NCBI GenBank assembly: GCA_947168045.1
Contig: CAMVKN010000024.1
Location: forward strand, 1-45,806
Source: an uncultured Prevotellaceae bacterium
Lineage (GTDB): Bacteria > Bacteroidota > Bacteroidia > Bacteroidales > Bacteroidaceae
Reading direction: 5' to 3'
Length of the DNA stretch: 45,806 nucleotides
Shown here: one piece after another, positions 8,532-15,852 of the stretch
Layout: each line of letters opens with the position of its first letter
How positions within the stretch are numbered: the stretch's first letter is position 1
Position numbers and translations under genes: made by a program
The notes under the pieces: model-generated
The model's database searches: none
What the model was told of the DNA's origin: nothing
What the model saw: only the letters and a program-made list of their open reading frames with translations

Positions 8532-9380
8532 ATGAGCAGGCGACATAAAGACATAAATGTAACAGACAATTACAAACCACAGCAGGCTGAGTCTCATGAA
8601 GACGGCAGCCCTAGAGTTTCGCGTTCACCATATAGTGCCGCAAGTTTTTTACTAAATAGCACTACGCTTACTAAGCGAGACGGAAGCAAGGATCAGTTTT
8701 CATTGGACAAAATCATCAATGCTATCGTCAGTGCTATGCATAAGTCTGAAATCGAAGATGATGGAAGCTTTCTTGGATTGAGTATAAAAGCGATTAAGGA
8801 TGTCGCTGGCGCTTTCTCAAGAAATGAAGTCGTAATAGATGACAAATACTTGAAAATTCCCCTTACTGCTTTTAAAGAGTCGACTACCGACACATTCAAT
8901 CGTATTGTCAATAAGGTTGTTGCTCAAGAAGAGGAAAAGTCTGAAGCAAACAAAAGGGGAGCACCTCCCATCAAGCGTCTATTCAAGAAGATTACTGACA
9001 GCAAGGTAATGCAGTTTTTCCATAAAACAAAGGATACCGTAAAAAAGAAATGTGCTGAACTTGTCGAGAATCTCACACAGTTTTGCGTCTGTTTTTTTCA
9101 TGGCATTCATCAGGCTTTTGCTCCAGATGAAGACCCTTACCGCAAGGTGTCGCACTATCACGACATGCTAAAAGCTGAAGTATCGGATATCCCGACGCGT
9201 AGGACGCTTAGTAACTATAACAATTGGTTTGTAAACTGGGTGCCGGTGGTCTTTAAAGAAACACCGAAGGAAAAAAAAGAAAGAAATAGGCATCGTCTTT
9301 GGGAAAAGCTAATAGAATGGATATACTCCTATCTGTTAATAATAGCCCCAGAATATGCCGTTCAACTGCAAAGAGGGTGA
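8532..9380 (+). CDS. Unknown protein with ATP-cone-like N-terminal segment
   Basis: 282 aa, no signal peptide or clear membrane segment. After a polar leader, residues about 46-70 read TLTKRDGSKDQFSLDKIINA..., closely matching the ATP-cone start seen in NrdR and ribonucleotide reductases (K-R-D-G-x-x-x-x-F-x-x-x-K-I-x-x-A-I). The next ~60 residues (to about 130) have the length and helical look of the remaining cone. The rest (130-282) is Lys-rich and unrecognised, with HYHDMLKAEVSDIPTRRTLSNYNNW and PKEKKERNRHR. No reductase domain follows, so a nucleotide-sensing role is possible but unproven. AT-rich like the R-M genes. It ends in its own terminator and no clear promoter was found in the 236 nt upstream. 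Could be a regulator or defence gene linked to the R-M locus. Confidence 0.7.
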   Translation: MSRRHKDINVTDNYKPQQAESHEDGSPRVSRSPYSAASFLLNSTTLTKRDGSKDQFSLDKIINAIVSAMHKSEIEDDGSFLGLSIKAIKDVAGAFSRNEVVIDDKYLKIPLTAFKESTTDTFNRIVNKVVAQEEEKSEANKRGAPPIKRLFKKITDSKVMQFFHKTKDTVKKKCAELVENLTQFCVCFFHGIHQAFAPDEDPYRKVSHYHDMLKAEVSDIPTRRTLSNYNNWFVNWVPVVFKETPKEKKERNRHRLWEKLIEWIYSYLLIIAPEYAVQLQRG

Positions 9381-9407
9381 GAGTCGTTTAGATTCTCACC
9401 TTTTTTT
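9376..9407 (+). terminator. Intrinsic terminator overlapping the stop codon
   Basis: ggtgagagtc (9376-9385), loop gttta, gattctcacc (9391-9400), then seven T. The TGA stop at 9378-9380 is part of the 5' arm, so termination lies immediately behind the last codon. Confidence 0.85.
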
Positions 9408-9460
9408 ATTTACTGAATTATTGGAAAATTATTGGAAAAAGTAGTTCCCTCAGAATGCCG

Positions 9461-9468
9461 TACCTTTG
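9461..9468 (+). promoter_or_regulatory. -7 element before the four-gene cassette
   Basis: TACCTTTG, about 29 nt before the ATG at 9497. The nearest TTG (9432-9434) is farther upstream than usual. It would drive the whole 9497-13605 unit. Confidence 0.6.
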
Positions 9469-9496
9469 CAGCGTAAAATTTTTTTAGAACAAAGAT

Positions 9497-9904
9497 ATGG
9501 CAAATCAAAACCATCAAAAGTCCGCAGCAAGCGGCACCAAGTCTGAACAACATGTAGGGCTTGGAGGTAAGAAGTGCGCCTCTCGCGCAAGTGAGTATAA
9601 GATGAGCATCTTCGACCAACGTAGGGAAATGAACTTCGAAGCCGATGAATTCTCAGTGTCTTTGCTGGCCATGACCAAGCCCGACTGGGTTCCCTCGACG
9701 CTGTACTTCGAGGTGACCGACAGCCTGCGTGGATTCACTCCAGAAATGGCCTTAATCATCGCCGATGACATTATCGACGTATGGAATGGCCTGGGCCTGC
9801 ACTATACAGGCCTCGAGCACATCGACGCCATCCTGGGCCGACTGTACGGCAAGATCATTTCTTGCGCCTTCAAAAAGGGAATCGAACTTAATCACTCTAA
9901 ATAA
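9497..9904 (+). CDS. Unknown small protein, first gene of the primase-like cassette
   Basis: 135 aa. A polar N-terminal ~35 residues (MANQNHQKSAASGTKSEQH) look disordered. A compact remainder contains DEFSVSLLAMTKPDW and a helical MALIIADDIIDVWNGLGLHYTGLEHID. No signal peptide, no membrane segment, no motif I recognise. It lies 3 nt before the next gene in a tightly packed unit that ends in a replication-type protein, so it may assist that protein; this is context only. Confidence 0.7.
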   Translation: MANQNHQKSAASGTKSEQHVGLGGKKCASRASEYKMSIFDQRREMNFEADEFSVSLLAMTKPDWVPSTLYFEVTDSLRGFTPEMALIIADDIIDVWNGLGLHYTGLEHIDAILGRLYGKIISCAFKKGIELNHSK

Positions 9905-9907
9905 ATA

Positions 9908-10489
9908 ATGTATATGAAGAAAGCATTGAAACCATCAACAGCCCAGTCCCCGCTCAGCGGGGGCTCGGCTACCGGCGTGAAGAACTTCCAATGCATCGTC
10001 TACGACGATTTTTCGGCAACGCCGCTTAAGGTCACCTTCCTAAACGACGAGTGGTGGCTGACCACGCCCGGCATTCAGTTGCAGCTGCTGAAGGATTACT
10101 TCAAAGGTGAGGACATCGACTTCTTTTACCTCTGTGAGGCTGGTGGCACGGTGGGTGCGCTGGCGCTGGCCCGGCTGCTGGGCCAGGCGCTGGAAAACCC
10201 TGAGGACCGGGTGGACGCGTGTCTGCGCAACAGGGTGTCTGCCCTCAGGCGCATGGGCGTGAGGCTCAGCGTGAAGGACGAGGCACTGACCATCGAGCTC
10301 AATGTCTTCAGCAACGAGCAGGTCCCCGTGCGCCAGCGCAACTTCAGTGTGAAATGCCACCTGGCTGGCGACATCTACCAAGAGCTGTTCAACATCGACG
10401 GATTCGAGACAAAGAGAGACGCCGAGCAATGGGTCGTTTGCTACTTCGACCTGCTGAGCGAGTTAGGTATCATTTACAATATTGTTTAA
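9908..10489 (+). CDS. Unknown protein, second gene of the cassette
   Basis: 193 aa (a second possible start, ATG 9914, would drop two residues). No signal peptide or membrane segment. Features: VYDDFSATPLKVTFLNDEWWLTTPGIQLQLLKDYFKG, then an alternating Ala/Leu helix (GALALARLLGQALE) and a strand-rich end. A short GC hairpin (ccccgc/gcgggg, 9948-9962) lies in the coding region near residue 15. Family not recognised. The first gene is 3 nt upstream and the third 18 nt downstream, consistent with cotranscription. Confidence 0.7.
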   Translation: MYMKKALKPSTAQSPLSGGSATGVKNFQCIVYDDFSATPLKVTFLNDEWWLTTPGIQLQLLKDYFKGEDIDFFYLCEAGGTVGALALARLLGQALENPEDRVDACLRNRVSALRRMGVRLSVKDEALTIELNVFSNEQVPVRQRNFSVKCHLAGDIYQELFNIDGFETKRDAEQWVVCYFDLLSELGIIYNIV

Positions 10490-10507
10490 CAATAAAAATT
10501 CAGAAAA

Positions 10508-11005
10508 ATGGAAACTAAAAAGAAAGTAAAGGTGCGGGGCACGGCGACCATCGACCCCACGACCAACGAGTTCGGCTTCACGCCGTACGCCGAGGCGCCC
10601 AGTTCACAGTCGGCCATAATGACCTGTCGCGGCGGCGGCAAGCGCTGGGTGACAACAGGCGGTGACCCAATGAAGATGTTCACACTGAAAACGAAGGAGT
10701 CGTCCGCCGACCAGTATGCCGACGTGCTGGCGCAGTTCAACGCACTGACCAAGGACCTGAAGCCCAAGAAGCCCGTGGCGCTGCCCGACAGCCTGCGCGT
10801 GGTGAAGGAGCAAGGCCTGGAGTGCTGGTTAGACGAGCAGAAGAGCGAGCTGACCTTCACGGGCAGCATCGACCTGGGCAAGCACCCGCGCGACTGGCAG
10901 GCCGAGGTGCTCAAGCAGGTGCAGCTGGTGGTCAGACGGCTGCCCGCATCAACGAGATTCAACAAGATGATCAACAACTTAACAAACGGAGGACTTAAAA
11001 AATGA
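10508..11005 (+). CDS. Unknown protein, third gene of the cassette
   Basis: 165 aa. Basic start (METKKKVKVRGTATIDP), a Gly-rich turn (CRGGGKRWVTTGG), and a C-terminal helix rich in Lys, Val and Leu (VLKQVQLVVRRLPASTRFNKMINNL). No recognised domain. Its last codons overlap the ATG of the primase-like gene by 4 nt (ATGA), typical of translational coupling, so the two products are probably made in a fixed ratio. Confidence 0.7.
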   Translation: METKKKVKVRGTATIDPTTNEFGFTPYAEAPSSQSAIMTCRGGGKRWVTTGGDPMKMFTLKTKESSADQYADVLAQFNALTKDLKPKKPVALPDSLRVVKEQGLECWLDEQKSELTFTGSIDLGKHPRDWQAEVLKQVQLVVRRLPASTRFNKMINNLTNGGLKK

Positions 11006-13605
11006 TTGTATTCCAACCAAACATCGACAAGCCAACCCGAGAGTTGGCAGCTGAGGCGCTCAAGGCAATGACGGAGCGCCCGGAAAACCACGCACTCGTT
11101 GACACCTATCGCGACCATAAGCGCCGCATGGCTATGGCCATGGCGGAGCAGACGGTAGACAAGTTCGTCAGCGAAATGGTGGGCACCGACAACTACAAAA
11201 AATGGCTGGCAAAAGAGCTGAAGAAGGATGAGCGCCGCACCAAGAAGCTTGTGCCCGCCTCTGACCTGGAACGCGTGCAGCAGTACATCGCACAGATGAA
11301 AGCGTCGCTGCCGGCCGTGATTCCCACCATTGCTTACTTTGAGGAGAGCAAGGACCGCTGGGGACGCATGGGGCTGTGGCGCGTGCAGGCCTGCGGACAC
11401 CTGTCAGGCCTGGCTGTGGTGGACGGCGACCATGTGCCCGACGTAGAAGAGCGCATCAGCGGGTGGCTCCAGCGCGAGGACTTCAGCGACCTGGGCATCG
11501 TCTGGATTTTCATCACCCCTTCAGGCGAGGGCGTAAAGGTGGTGTTCAAGGCCCGCTTGGACTGGGGCAACCTTCAGGACAACGCCTACACCATGGCCGA
11601 GAAGCTGGGCATCCTGCAGTACTGCGACTCGAAGACGAAAAACAGCGACCACGCCCATTTCATTCCCAAATCCAGCGACGTGAAGTTCATCGACTGGCAG
11701 GAGCTGTTCACCTATGAGAATGCTGCCTACGAAGAGAGGTATGGCGAGGCATACCGTCACAGCGATTCGGAGCCTACCCTGCCGCGCTGGCAGGAGCTGG
11801 AGCGGCAGCGCAAGGAGGGACGCAAGCAGGCGGCAGGCATGGCGCAGGTGCAGCCCACAGCCGGTGAACAGCCGGTGAACAGCCAGCCGGTGGCCCTGAC
11901 CGAGCGTGAGCAGGCCATCGTCAAGGCCTTCGACGGGCGCTATGGCGAGACCATTGCCGAGGGGCACCGCCACGAGACATGGCTCGGCGAGACGGCCCCC
12001 TGGCTGCTGCTGCTGACGGACAACAACGCTGAGAAGGCGCTGGTCATGGGCCGCCAGCTGAGCTACGTGAAGAACTGGACTGACCAGTCGGCCGGTGAGT
12101 TAGAGAACTGCCTTGACCTGGTGCGGAAGAAACCGCTGCTGCGCAAGCGTCCCAGGGAGCTGCAGGAGATGCTGGCCAAGGCAGGCATCAAGGACGACGT
12201 GCCTGCGGTGGCCACTGACGGAGAAGACCCTCTGAGCGTACTGCCCTTCGACCGCTGGTGCGACACGATAGAGAGTTACTTCGACGTGTTCCCAGGCCTG
12301 CGCGAGGTGTGCGAGCCACATCAGCGTAACACCTGGCCCTTCCTGCTCTTTGCATCGGCCATGATGATGGGCAGCGTCATGGACTTGTGCTACTATTACT
12401 TCTATGCCGACGCAGGCATGAGGACGAGGCTCAATTACATCGTCTGGGGCGTGGGTGACCCCACTGGTGGCAAGAGGGCAATGGATCGACTGACCAACAT
12501 CCTGCTGGCACCCTACATAGAGGAGGGCAAGCTGGCCGACGAGAGCACCAACACATGGAAAGAGAATACCGACGCCATGGGCAACAACAAGCAGAAGGAC
12601 CTGCGTCCGCAGCTGTACAACCGGTTCCTCGGCGCACGCACGTCAAACGCTGAGTTCATCCGCTCAATGGTCAACAGCAAAGAGATGGTTGACGGTGAGG
12701 AGATGGGGCGCCACATCGTAACCATCGACGGCGAGAAGGACCTGACACTCTCAAAGTCGGGTTCATGGATCAGCAGGGACTACATGGTTCTGCGTTCGTT
12801 CCACAACGAGTACGACGACCAGCACTATTCGAACAAGCAGAGCGTAAGCGCCCGGTTCAGAGTGTTCTGGAACATGTGCGAGACGTTCACGCCCAGCAGC
12901 CTGCCCAAGCTGGTGAATGAACGTAACATCAACTCTGGCCTCGACACGCGTACAGCCACCATCCCCCTGGGCCCCGACGACTTCGAGATGATGCCGCTAC
13001 GTAGCAAAGACCCCAAGATTGAGGCCTACAACGAGACGCTGCGCCAGATAACCTACAAGCTGGACCAGCGCAGAGGTGAGCTGCCGCTGTGGCCACTCGT
13101 GGAGCACGTTCACCAGTGGTGCGATGAGCGCCGTGCCATTGCCAAGTTTAACGACAAAGACAAGGCAGACTGGCTGCAAATCAAGCGAGTGCCTTACTAC
13201 GGCATATCCGTGAGTGCACCCTACATCGACCTGAGACACGAGAAGGAGCGCCTCGAGACGGGCACCTACAGAATTGACGAGCAGGACCTGGCACTCTGCG
13301 ACCTGGCACTCGACATCCAGTACCGAACGCAGCACTACTGGTACTACGAGATGCACCGCCAGTACTACGACAACCTGTTGCGTGACGCGGCAAGGCAGTG
13401 CCGACGCACGACGAAGTTCCAAGACTGCTTCCGCCTGTTGCCCAACGACGAGGAGTTCACCACCGAGCAGTTTGCAAAGACATTCGGCTATGCCAACAAC
13501 CGGTCAGCCCAGAAGACCTTGCAGCGCTTAGAGGCTGACAAAGCCATCAAGCGCACCATGCGCGGCTTCTACAAGAAACTCGTTTCCGAACTGCCGACCA
13601 TGTGA
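11002..13605 (+). CDS. BT4734/VirE-N plus DUF3987-type primase-helicase-like protein
   Basis: 867 aa. Residues ~85-260 resemble the BT4734-like (VirE N-terminal) domain: PAVIPTIAYFEE, then GLAVVDGDHVPDVEE with Asp141 and Asp143, then WIFITPSGEGVKVVFK, as in primase-polymerase-like folds. Residues ~410-700 resemble DUF3987-type ATPases: WPFLLFASAMMMGS, a P-loop-like GDPTGGKR (485-492, Arg where Ser/Thr is usual) and the Walker-B-like VTIDGE. The last ~65 residues look like a winged helix (EFTTEQFAKTFGYANNRSAQKTLQRLEADKAIKR). Proteins of this kind occur in Bacteroidetes mobile elements; a DNA replication or initiation role is inferred. Encoded last in the four-gene cassette. The altered P-loop leaves ATPase activity uncertain. 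Confidence 0.75.
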   Translation: MIVFQPNIDKPTRELAAEALKAMTERPENHALVDTYRDHKRRMAMAMAEQTVDKFVSEMVGTDNYKKWLAKELKKDERRTKKLVPASDLERVQQYIAQMKASLPAVIPTIAYFEESKDRWGRMGLWRVQACGHLSGLAVVDGDHVPDVEERISGWLQREDFSDLGIVWIFITPSGEGVKVVFKARLDWGNLQDNAYTMAEKLGILQYCDSKTKNSDHAHFIPKSSDVKFIDWQELFTYENAAYEERYGEAYRHSDSEPTLPRWQELERQRKEGRKQAAGMAQVQPTAGEQPVNSQPVALTEREQAIVKAFDGRYGETIAEGHRHETWLGETAPWLLLLTDNNAEKALVMGRQLSYVKNWTDQSAGELENCLDLVRKKPLLRKRPRELQEMLAKAGIKDDVPAVATDGEDPLSVLPFDRWCDTIESYFDVFPGLREVCEPHQRNTWPFLLFASAMMMGSVMDLCYYYFYADAGMRTRLNYIVWGVGDPTGGKRAMDRLTNILLAPYIEEGKLADESTNTWKENTDAMGNNKQKDLRPQLYNRFLGARTSNAEFIRSMVNSKEMVDGEEMGRHIVTIDGEKDLTLSKSGSWISRDYMVLRSFHNEYDDQHYSNKQSVSARFRVFWNMCETFTPSSLPKLVNERNINSGLDTRTATIPLGPDDFEMMPLRSKDPKIEAYNETLRQITYKLDQRRGELPLWPLVEHVHQWCDERRAIAKFNDKDKADWLQIKRVPYYGISVSAPYIDLRHEKERLETGTYRIDEQDLALCDLALDIQYRTQHYWYYEMHRQYYDNLLRDAARQCRRTTKFQDCFRLLPNDEEFTTEQFAKTFGYANNRSAQKTLQRLEADKAIKRTMRGFYKKLVSELPTM

Positions 13606-13623
13606 TACTCCACCCCAAAAAAA

Positions 13624-13635
13624 GTCATTAGGCTG
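13624..13635 (+). repeat. Right copy of 12-bp direct repeat flanking accessory region
   Basis: gtcattaggctg, identical to 3926-3937, 19 nt after the primase-like gene's stop, and like it preceded by cccaaa within a few bases. Possible right end of the accessory element. Confidence 0.45.
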
Positions 13636-13649
13636 GGGGAAACGAGAAG

Positions 13650-13718
13650 AACCAGGAAAACAGACAAAAACACTTGAGGCTGAAAGCCTTGGGAATGTTT
13701 TTGTCTGTTTTTCTGGTT
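13650..13718 (+). terminator. Long imperfect hairpin ending the cassette
   Basis: An arm of about 31 nt (13650-13680, beginning aaccaggaaaacagacaaaa) pairs with 13686-13718 with a few mismatches and a short loop. Runs of T follow (ttttattctgttttttat). Probably the terminator of the 9497-13605 operon. A much longer stem than is usual, so it might also be an element end. Confidence 0.65.
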
Positions 13719-13825
13719 TTATTCTGTTTTTTATAAGACCGCTTCGCGGTTGAACACAAGGCGATGAATCATGTAGGCTAAAGCACAGACTGCCTATACG
13801 AAACCTTGTATTACCTTTTTTTGAT

Positions 13826-13860
13826 AATGCGGAAAGTAGGAAAGTAGGAAAGTGGACAAG
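13826..13860. repeat. Copy of the ggaaagtagg intergenic motif
   Basis: Same word family as 4841-4876: aatgcggaaagt followed by two more ggaaagt-type units and gtggacaag, the last 20 nt matching the earlier copy closely. It lies just before the queA stop. With the left copies it gives a second pair of related sequences around the accessory region. Confidence 0.55.
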
Positions 13861-13870
13861 AACGCCCCCA

Positions 13871-15151
13871 CTACGGTGTGATGAGTGAGCTGTCGCCGTA
13901 GCTGAGGAAACGGTAGCCACCCGCCAGGGCATGCCGATAGATGTCGCGCCAACGGCCCTGGGTGAAGGCACTGACCAGGAGGAGAAGGGTGGACTGCGGC
14001 TGATGGAAATTGGTGACGAGCTGACTGACAATCTTGAACTCGTAGCCCGGGGCAATGATAATCTGTGTGGAGCCATGAAGGGCATCGGCCCCTTGGTCAT
14101 CGAGCCAGCCCAACAATGCACCGATGGCCTGCTGTACCTGCTGCCGCGTGGGGTGCATGGTGTCGGAGGGCAGGTCGTAAGGCTCCCACTGGCTGACATG
14201 GAGTTCTACTCCACCTTCACCCTGAACCTTCAACCCTTCACCCTGAACCTTCAACCCTTCACCCTGAACCTTCAACCCCATGTAGTAGAGGCTCTCCAGT
14301 GTGCGCACCGACGTGGTGCCCACGGCAACGGCCTGACACTGGTGGTCGAGCAGGCGCTGCAGGGTGTGACGACGGACGCAGACGTGCTCGGTGTGCATCA
14401 GATGGCCGCCCATGACCTCGCTCTTCACTGGCTTGAACGTGCCTGCGCCGACGTGGAGCGTCAGCTCGTCACGCTCTATGCCACGGGCATCGAGCGACGC
14501 CAGCACCTCGGGTGTGAAGTGCAGGCCGGCAGTGGGGGCGGCGACGCTGCCCTTGACCTTGGAGTAGACCGTCTGGTAGGTGGTGAGGTCGCTCTGCTGC
14601 GTCTCACGGTTGAGATAGGGAGGGATGGGCAGGCGTCCGACGGCCTCGAGCAGCTCGGCAAACGACAGGGGCACATCCCACTGGAACTCCACCACCTGGC
14701 TGGTGTCGGTCTGTCCCACGCGCGTGGCGCTGATGACAACGGTCTGCGTGCCAATGGTGACGGTGCGGCGCAACGGCCCTTCCTTCCACTTCTTCAGGTT
14801 GCCCACCATGCAGAGCCACGTGCAACGCCCCCGCGAGAGGAACATCTGCTCGTAGTCGGCGGGCTGATGGGGCTCCAAGAGGAACACCTCGATGAGGGCG
14901 CCGTCCTGGCTCTCGCCCTTGCGGAAGTGCAGGCGGGCGTAGATGACCTTGGTGTTGTTGAACACCATGAGCGACCCAGGGGCGAGGTGGTCGGCAAGGT
15001 TGAAGAAATGGTCGTCTGTGATGGTGCCACGGTCGTAGACCAGCAGCCGTGAGTGGTCACGGGGCGTGACGGGGAATTTGGCTATGCGCTCATCGGGCAG
15101 CCCATAGTCGTAGTCAGTGATGCTGATGTTCTTGGGGGATATTGTTTCCAT
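13871..15151 (-). CDS. queA: S-adenosylmethionine:tRNA ribosyltransferase-isomerase
   Basis: 426 aa from ATG 15151; an upstream in-frame TTG (15163) would add four residues but the ATG is preferred. QueA transfers and isomerises the ribosyl moiety of AdoMet onto preQ1-tRNA to give epoxyqueuosine. Family signatures: YGLPDERIAKFP, RDHSRLLVYDR, PGSLMVFNNTKVI, RLPIPPYL, YQTVYSKVKGSVAAPTAGLHFT, LHVGAGTFKPV, TTSVRTLES and TNFHQPQSTLLLLVSAF. Unusually, between TLESLYY and the following Trp-containing segment there are three perfect 7-residue repeats GLKVQGE (residues ~292-312), encoded by a 21-bp tandem repeat. Longer than the usual ~345-aa QueA. Last gene of the minus-strand run, 4 nt after the PAP2 gene. 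Confidence 0.95.
   Translation of the reverse strand: METISPKNISITDYDYGLPDERIAKFPVTPRDHSRLLVYDRGTITDDHFFNLADHLAPGSLMVFNNTKVIYARLHFRKGESQDGALIEVFLLEPHQPADYEQMFLSRGRCTWLCMVGNLKKWKEGPLRRTVTIGTQTVVISATRVGQTDTSQVVEFQWDVPLSFAELLEAVGRLPIPPYLNRETQQSDLTTYQTVYSKVKGSVAAPTAGLHFTPEVLASLDARGIERDELTLHVGAGTFKPVKSEVMGGHLMHTEHVCVRRHTLQRLLDHQCQAVAVGTTSVRTLESLYYMGLKVQGEGLKVQGEGLKVQGEGGVELHVSQWEPYDLPSDTMHPTRQQVQQAIGALLGWLDDQGADALHGSTQIIIAPGYEFKIVSQLVTNFHQPQSTLLLLVSAFTQGRWRDIYRHALAGGYRFLSYGDSSLITP
14216..14278. repeat. 21-bp tandem repeat inside queA
   Basis: Three identical copies of a 21-nt unit (starting ttcaccctgaaccttcaa) at 14216, 14237 and 14258. Each unit is a multiple of three, so the reading frame is kept and GLKVQGE is repeated three times in the protein. 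Confidence 0.95.
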
Positions 15152-15155
15152 TGGT

Positions 15156-15851
15156 TCAGTCAATCAGGACGGTGAAACACGCACGTAGCAGTGCATAGAC
15201 CAGGGTGAAGAGCATGACGGCCACCGGTATGTCGGCATGCTGCTGCTGGAATCCCGTCTTGGTGTATTGCGAGGATATGTAGTTAGCGGGTGCCAACGAC
15301 TGGCGCTCCATACGGTTATAGAGCATCCACACGCCAGTGCCCACGACAGCCCCCCAGAGGAGTCCGACGAGGATGTCGCCCGGATAGTGTACGCCGAGGT
15401 ACATGCGTGTCCAGCAGTTGACGAGTGACCAGGCGACGAGCGCGATGCTGAGCACCCGGCTCCTGATGAGCCAGAAGAGGAAGACGGCCAGGCTGAAGGT
15501 GTTGGAGGCATGGGCTGAGAAGAAGCCGAAGCGCCCCCCACGATAGCCGTTGACAATGTCGACACTGAGGCCGATGTCGGGGTCGCGCGCCGGCCGCCAG
15601 CGTGCCACCAAGGGTTTGACAATCATGTCGTCGAGCGAGCCGGCCAGGAACACACAGAGCAGGGCACAGCCCAGGATGATGAACACCTTGCGGAGGCTGT
15701 CGCTGTTCTTGACGACGACATAGACAAGCGCCACATAGAGCGGAATCCATGTGGTGGCAGTGGTGAGGGTCTTGACGACGGAGTCGAGGAAGACCGAGTC
15801 GCTGCCGTTGACAGCCAACAGCCATTGCTTGTCGAGGTCAATCAGAGACAT
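15156..15851 (-). CDS. PAP2-family membrane phosphatase
   Basis: 231 aa with about six hydrophobic segments. The three PAP2 phosphatase motifs are present: K79-x6-R86-P87 (KPLVARWRP), SAHASN with His114 (in place of PSGH), and R149-x5-H155-x3-D159 (RMYLGVHYPGD). Such enzymes remove phosphate from undecaprenyl pyrophosphate, phosphatidic acid or lipid A; the substrate cannot be decided here. One nucleotide after batE and 4 nt before the queA ATG, so cotranscribed with them. Confidence 0.9.
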   Translation of the reverse strand: MSLIDLDKQWLLAVNGSDSVFLDSVVKTLTTATTWIPLYVALVYVVVKNSDSLRKVFIILGCALLCVFLAGSLDDMIVKPLVARWRPARDPDIGLSVDIVNGYRGGRFGFFSAHASNTFSLAVFLFWLIRSRVLSIALVAWSLVNCWTRMYLGVHYPGDILVGLLWGAVVGTGVWMLYNRMERQSLAPANYISSQYTKTGFQQQHADIPVAVMLFTLVYALLRACFTVLID

Positions 15852-15852
15852 A

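Noticed and set aside
13730..13760. Short hairpin gaccgcttcgcggttg as regulatory RNA
   Set aside because: The stem is only about six base pairs and has no U-run or conserved context.
14216..14278. Frameshift or sequencing artefact in queA
   Set aside because: Repeat unit is 21 nt, frame is intact, and conserved QueA motifs continue on both sides.
13931..15052. Long plus-strand open frame opposite queA (373 codons)
   Set aside because: Queuosine enzyme on the minus strand is unambiguous; the antisense frame has no domain sense and reflects GC-biased third positions.
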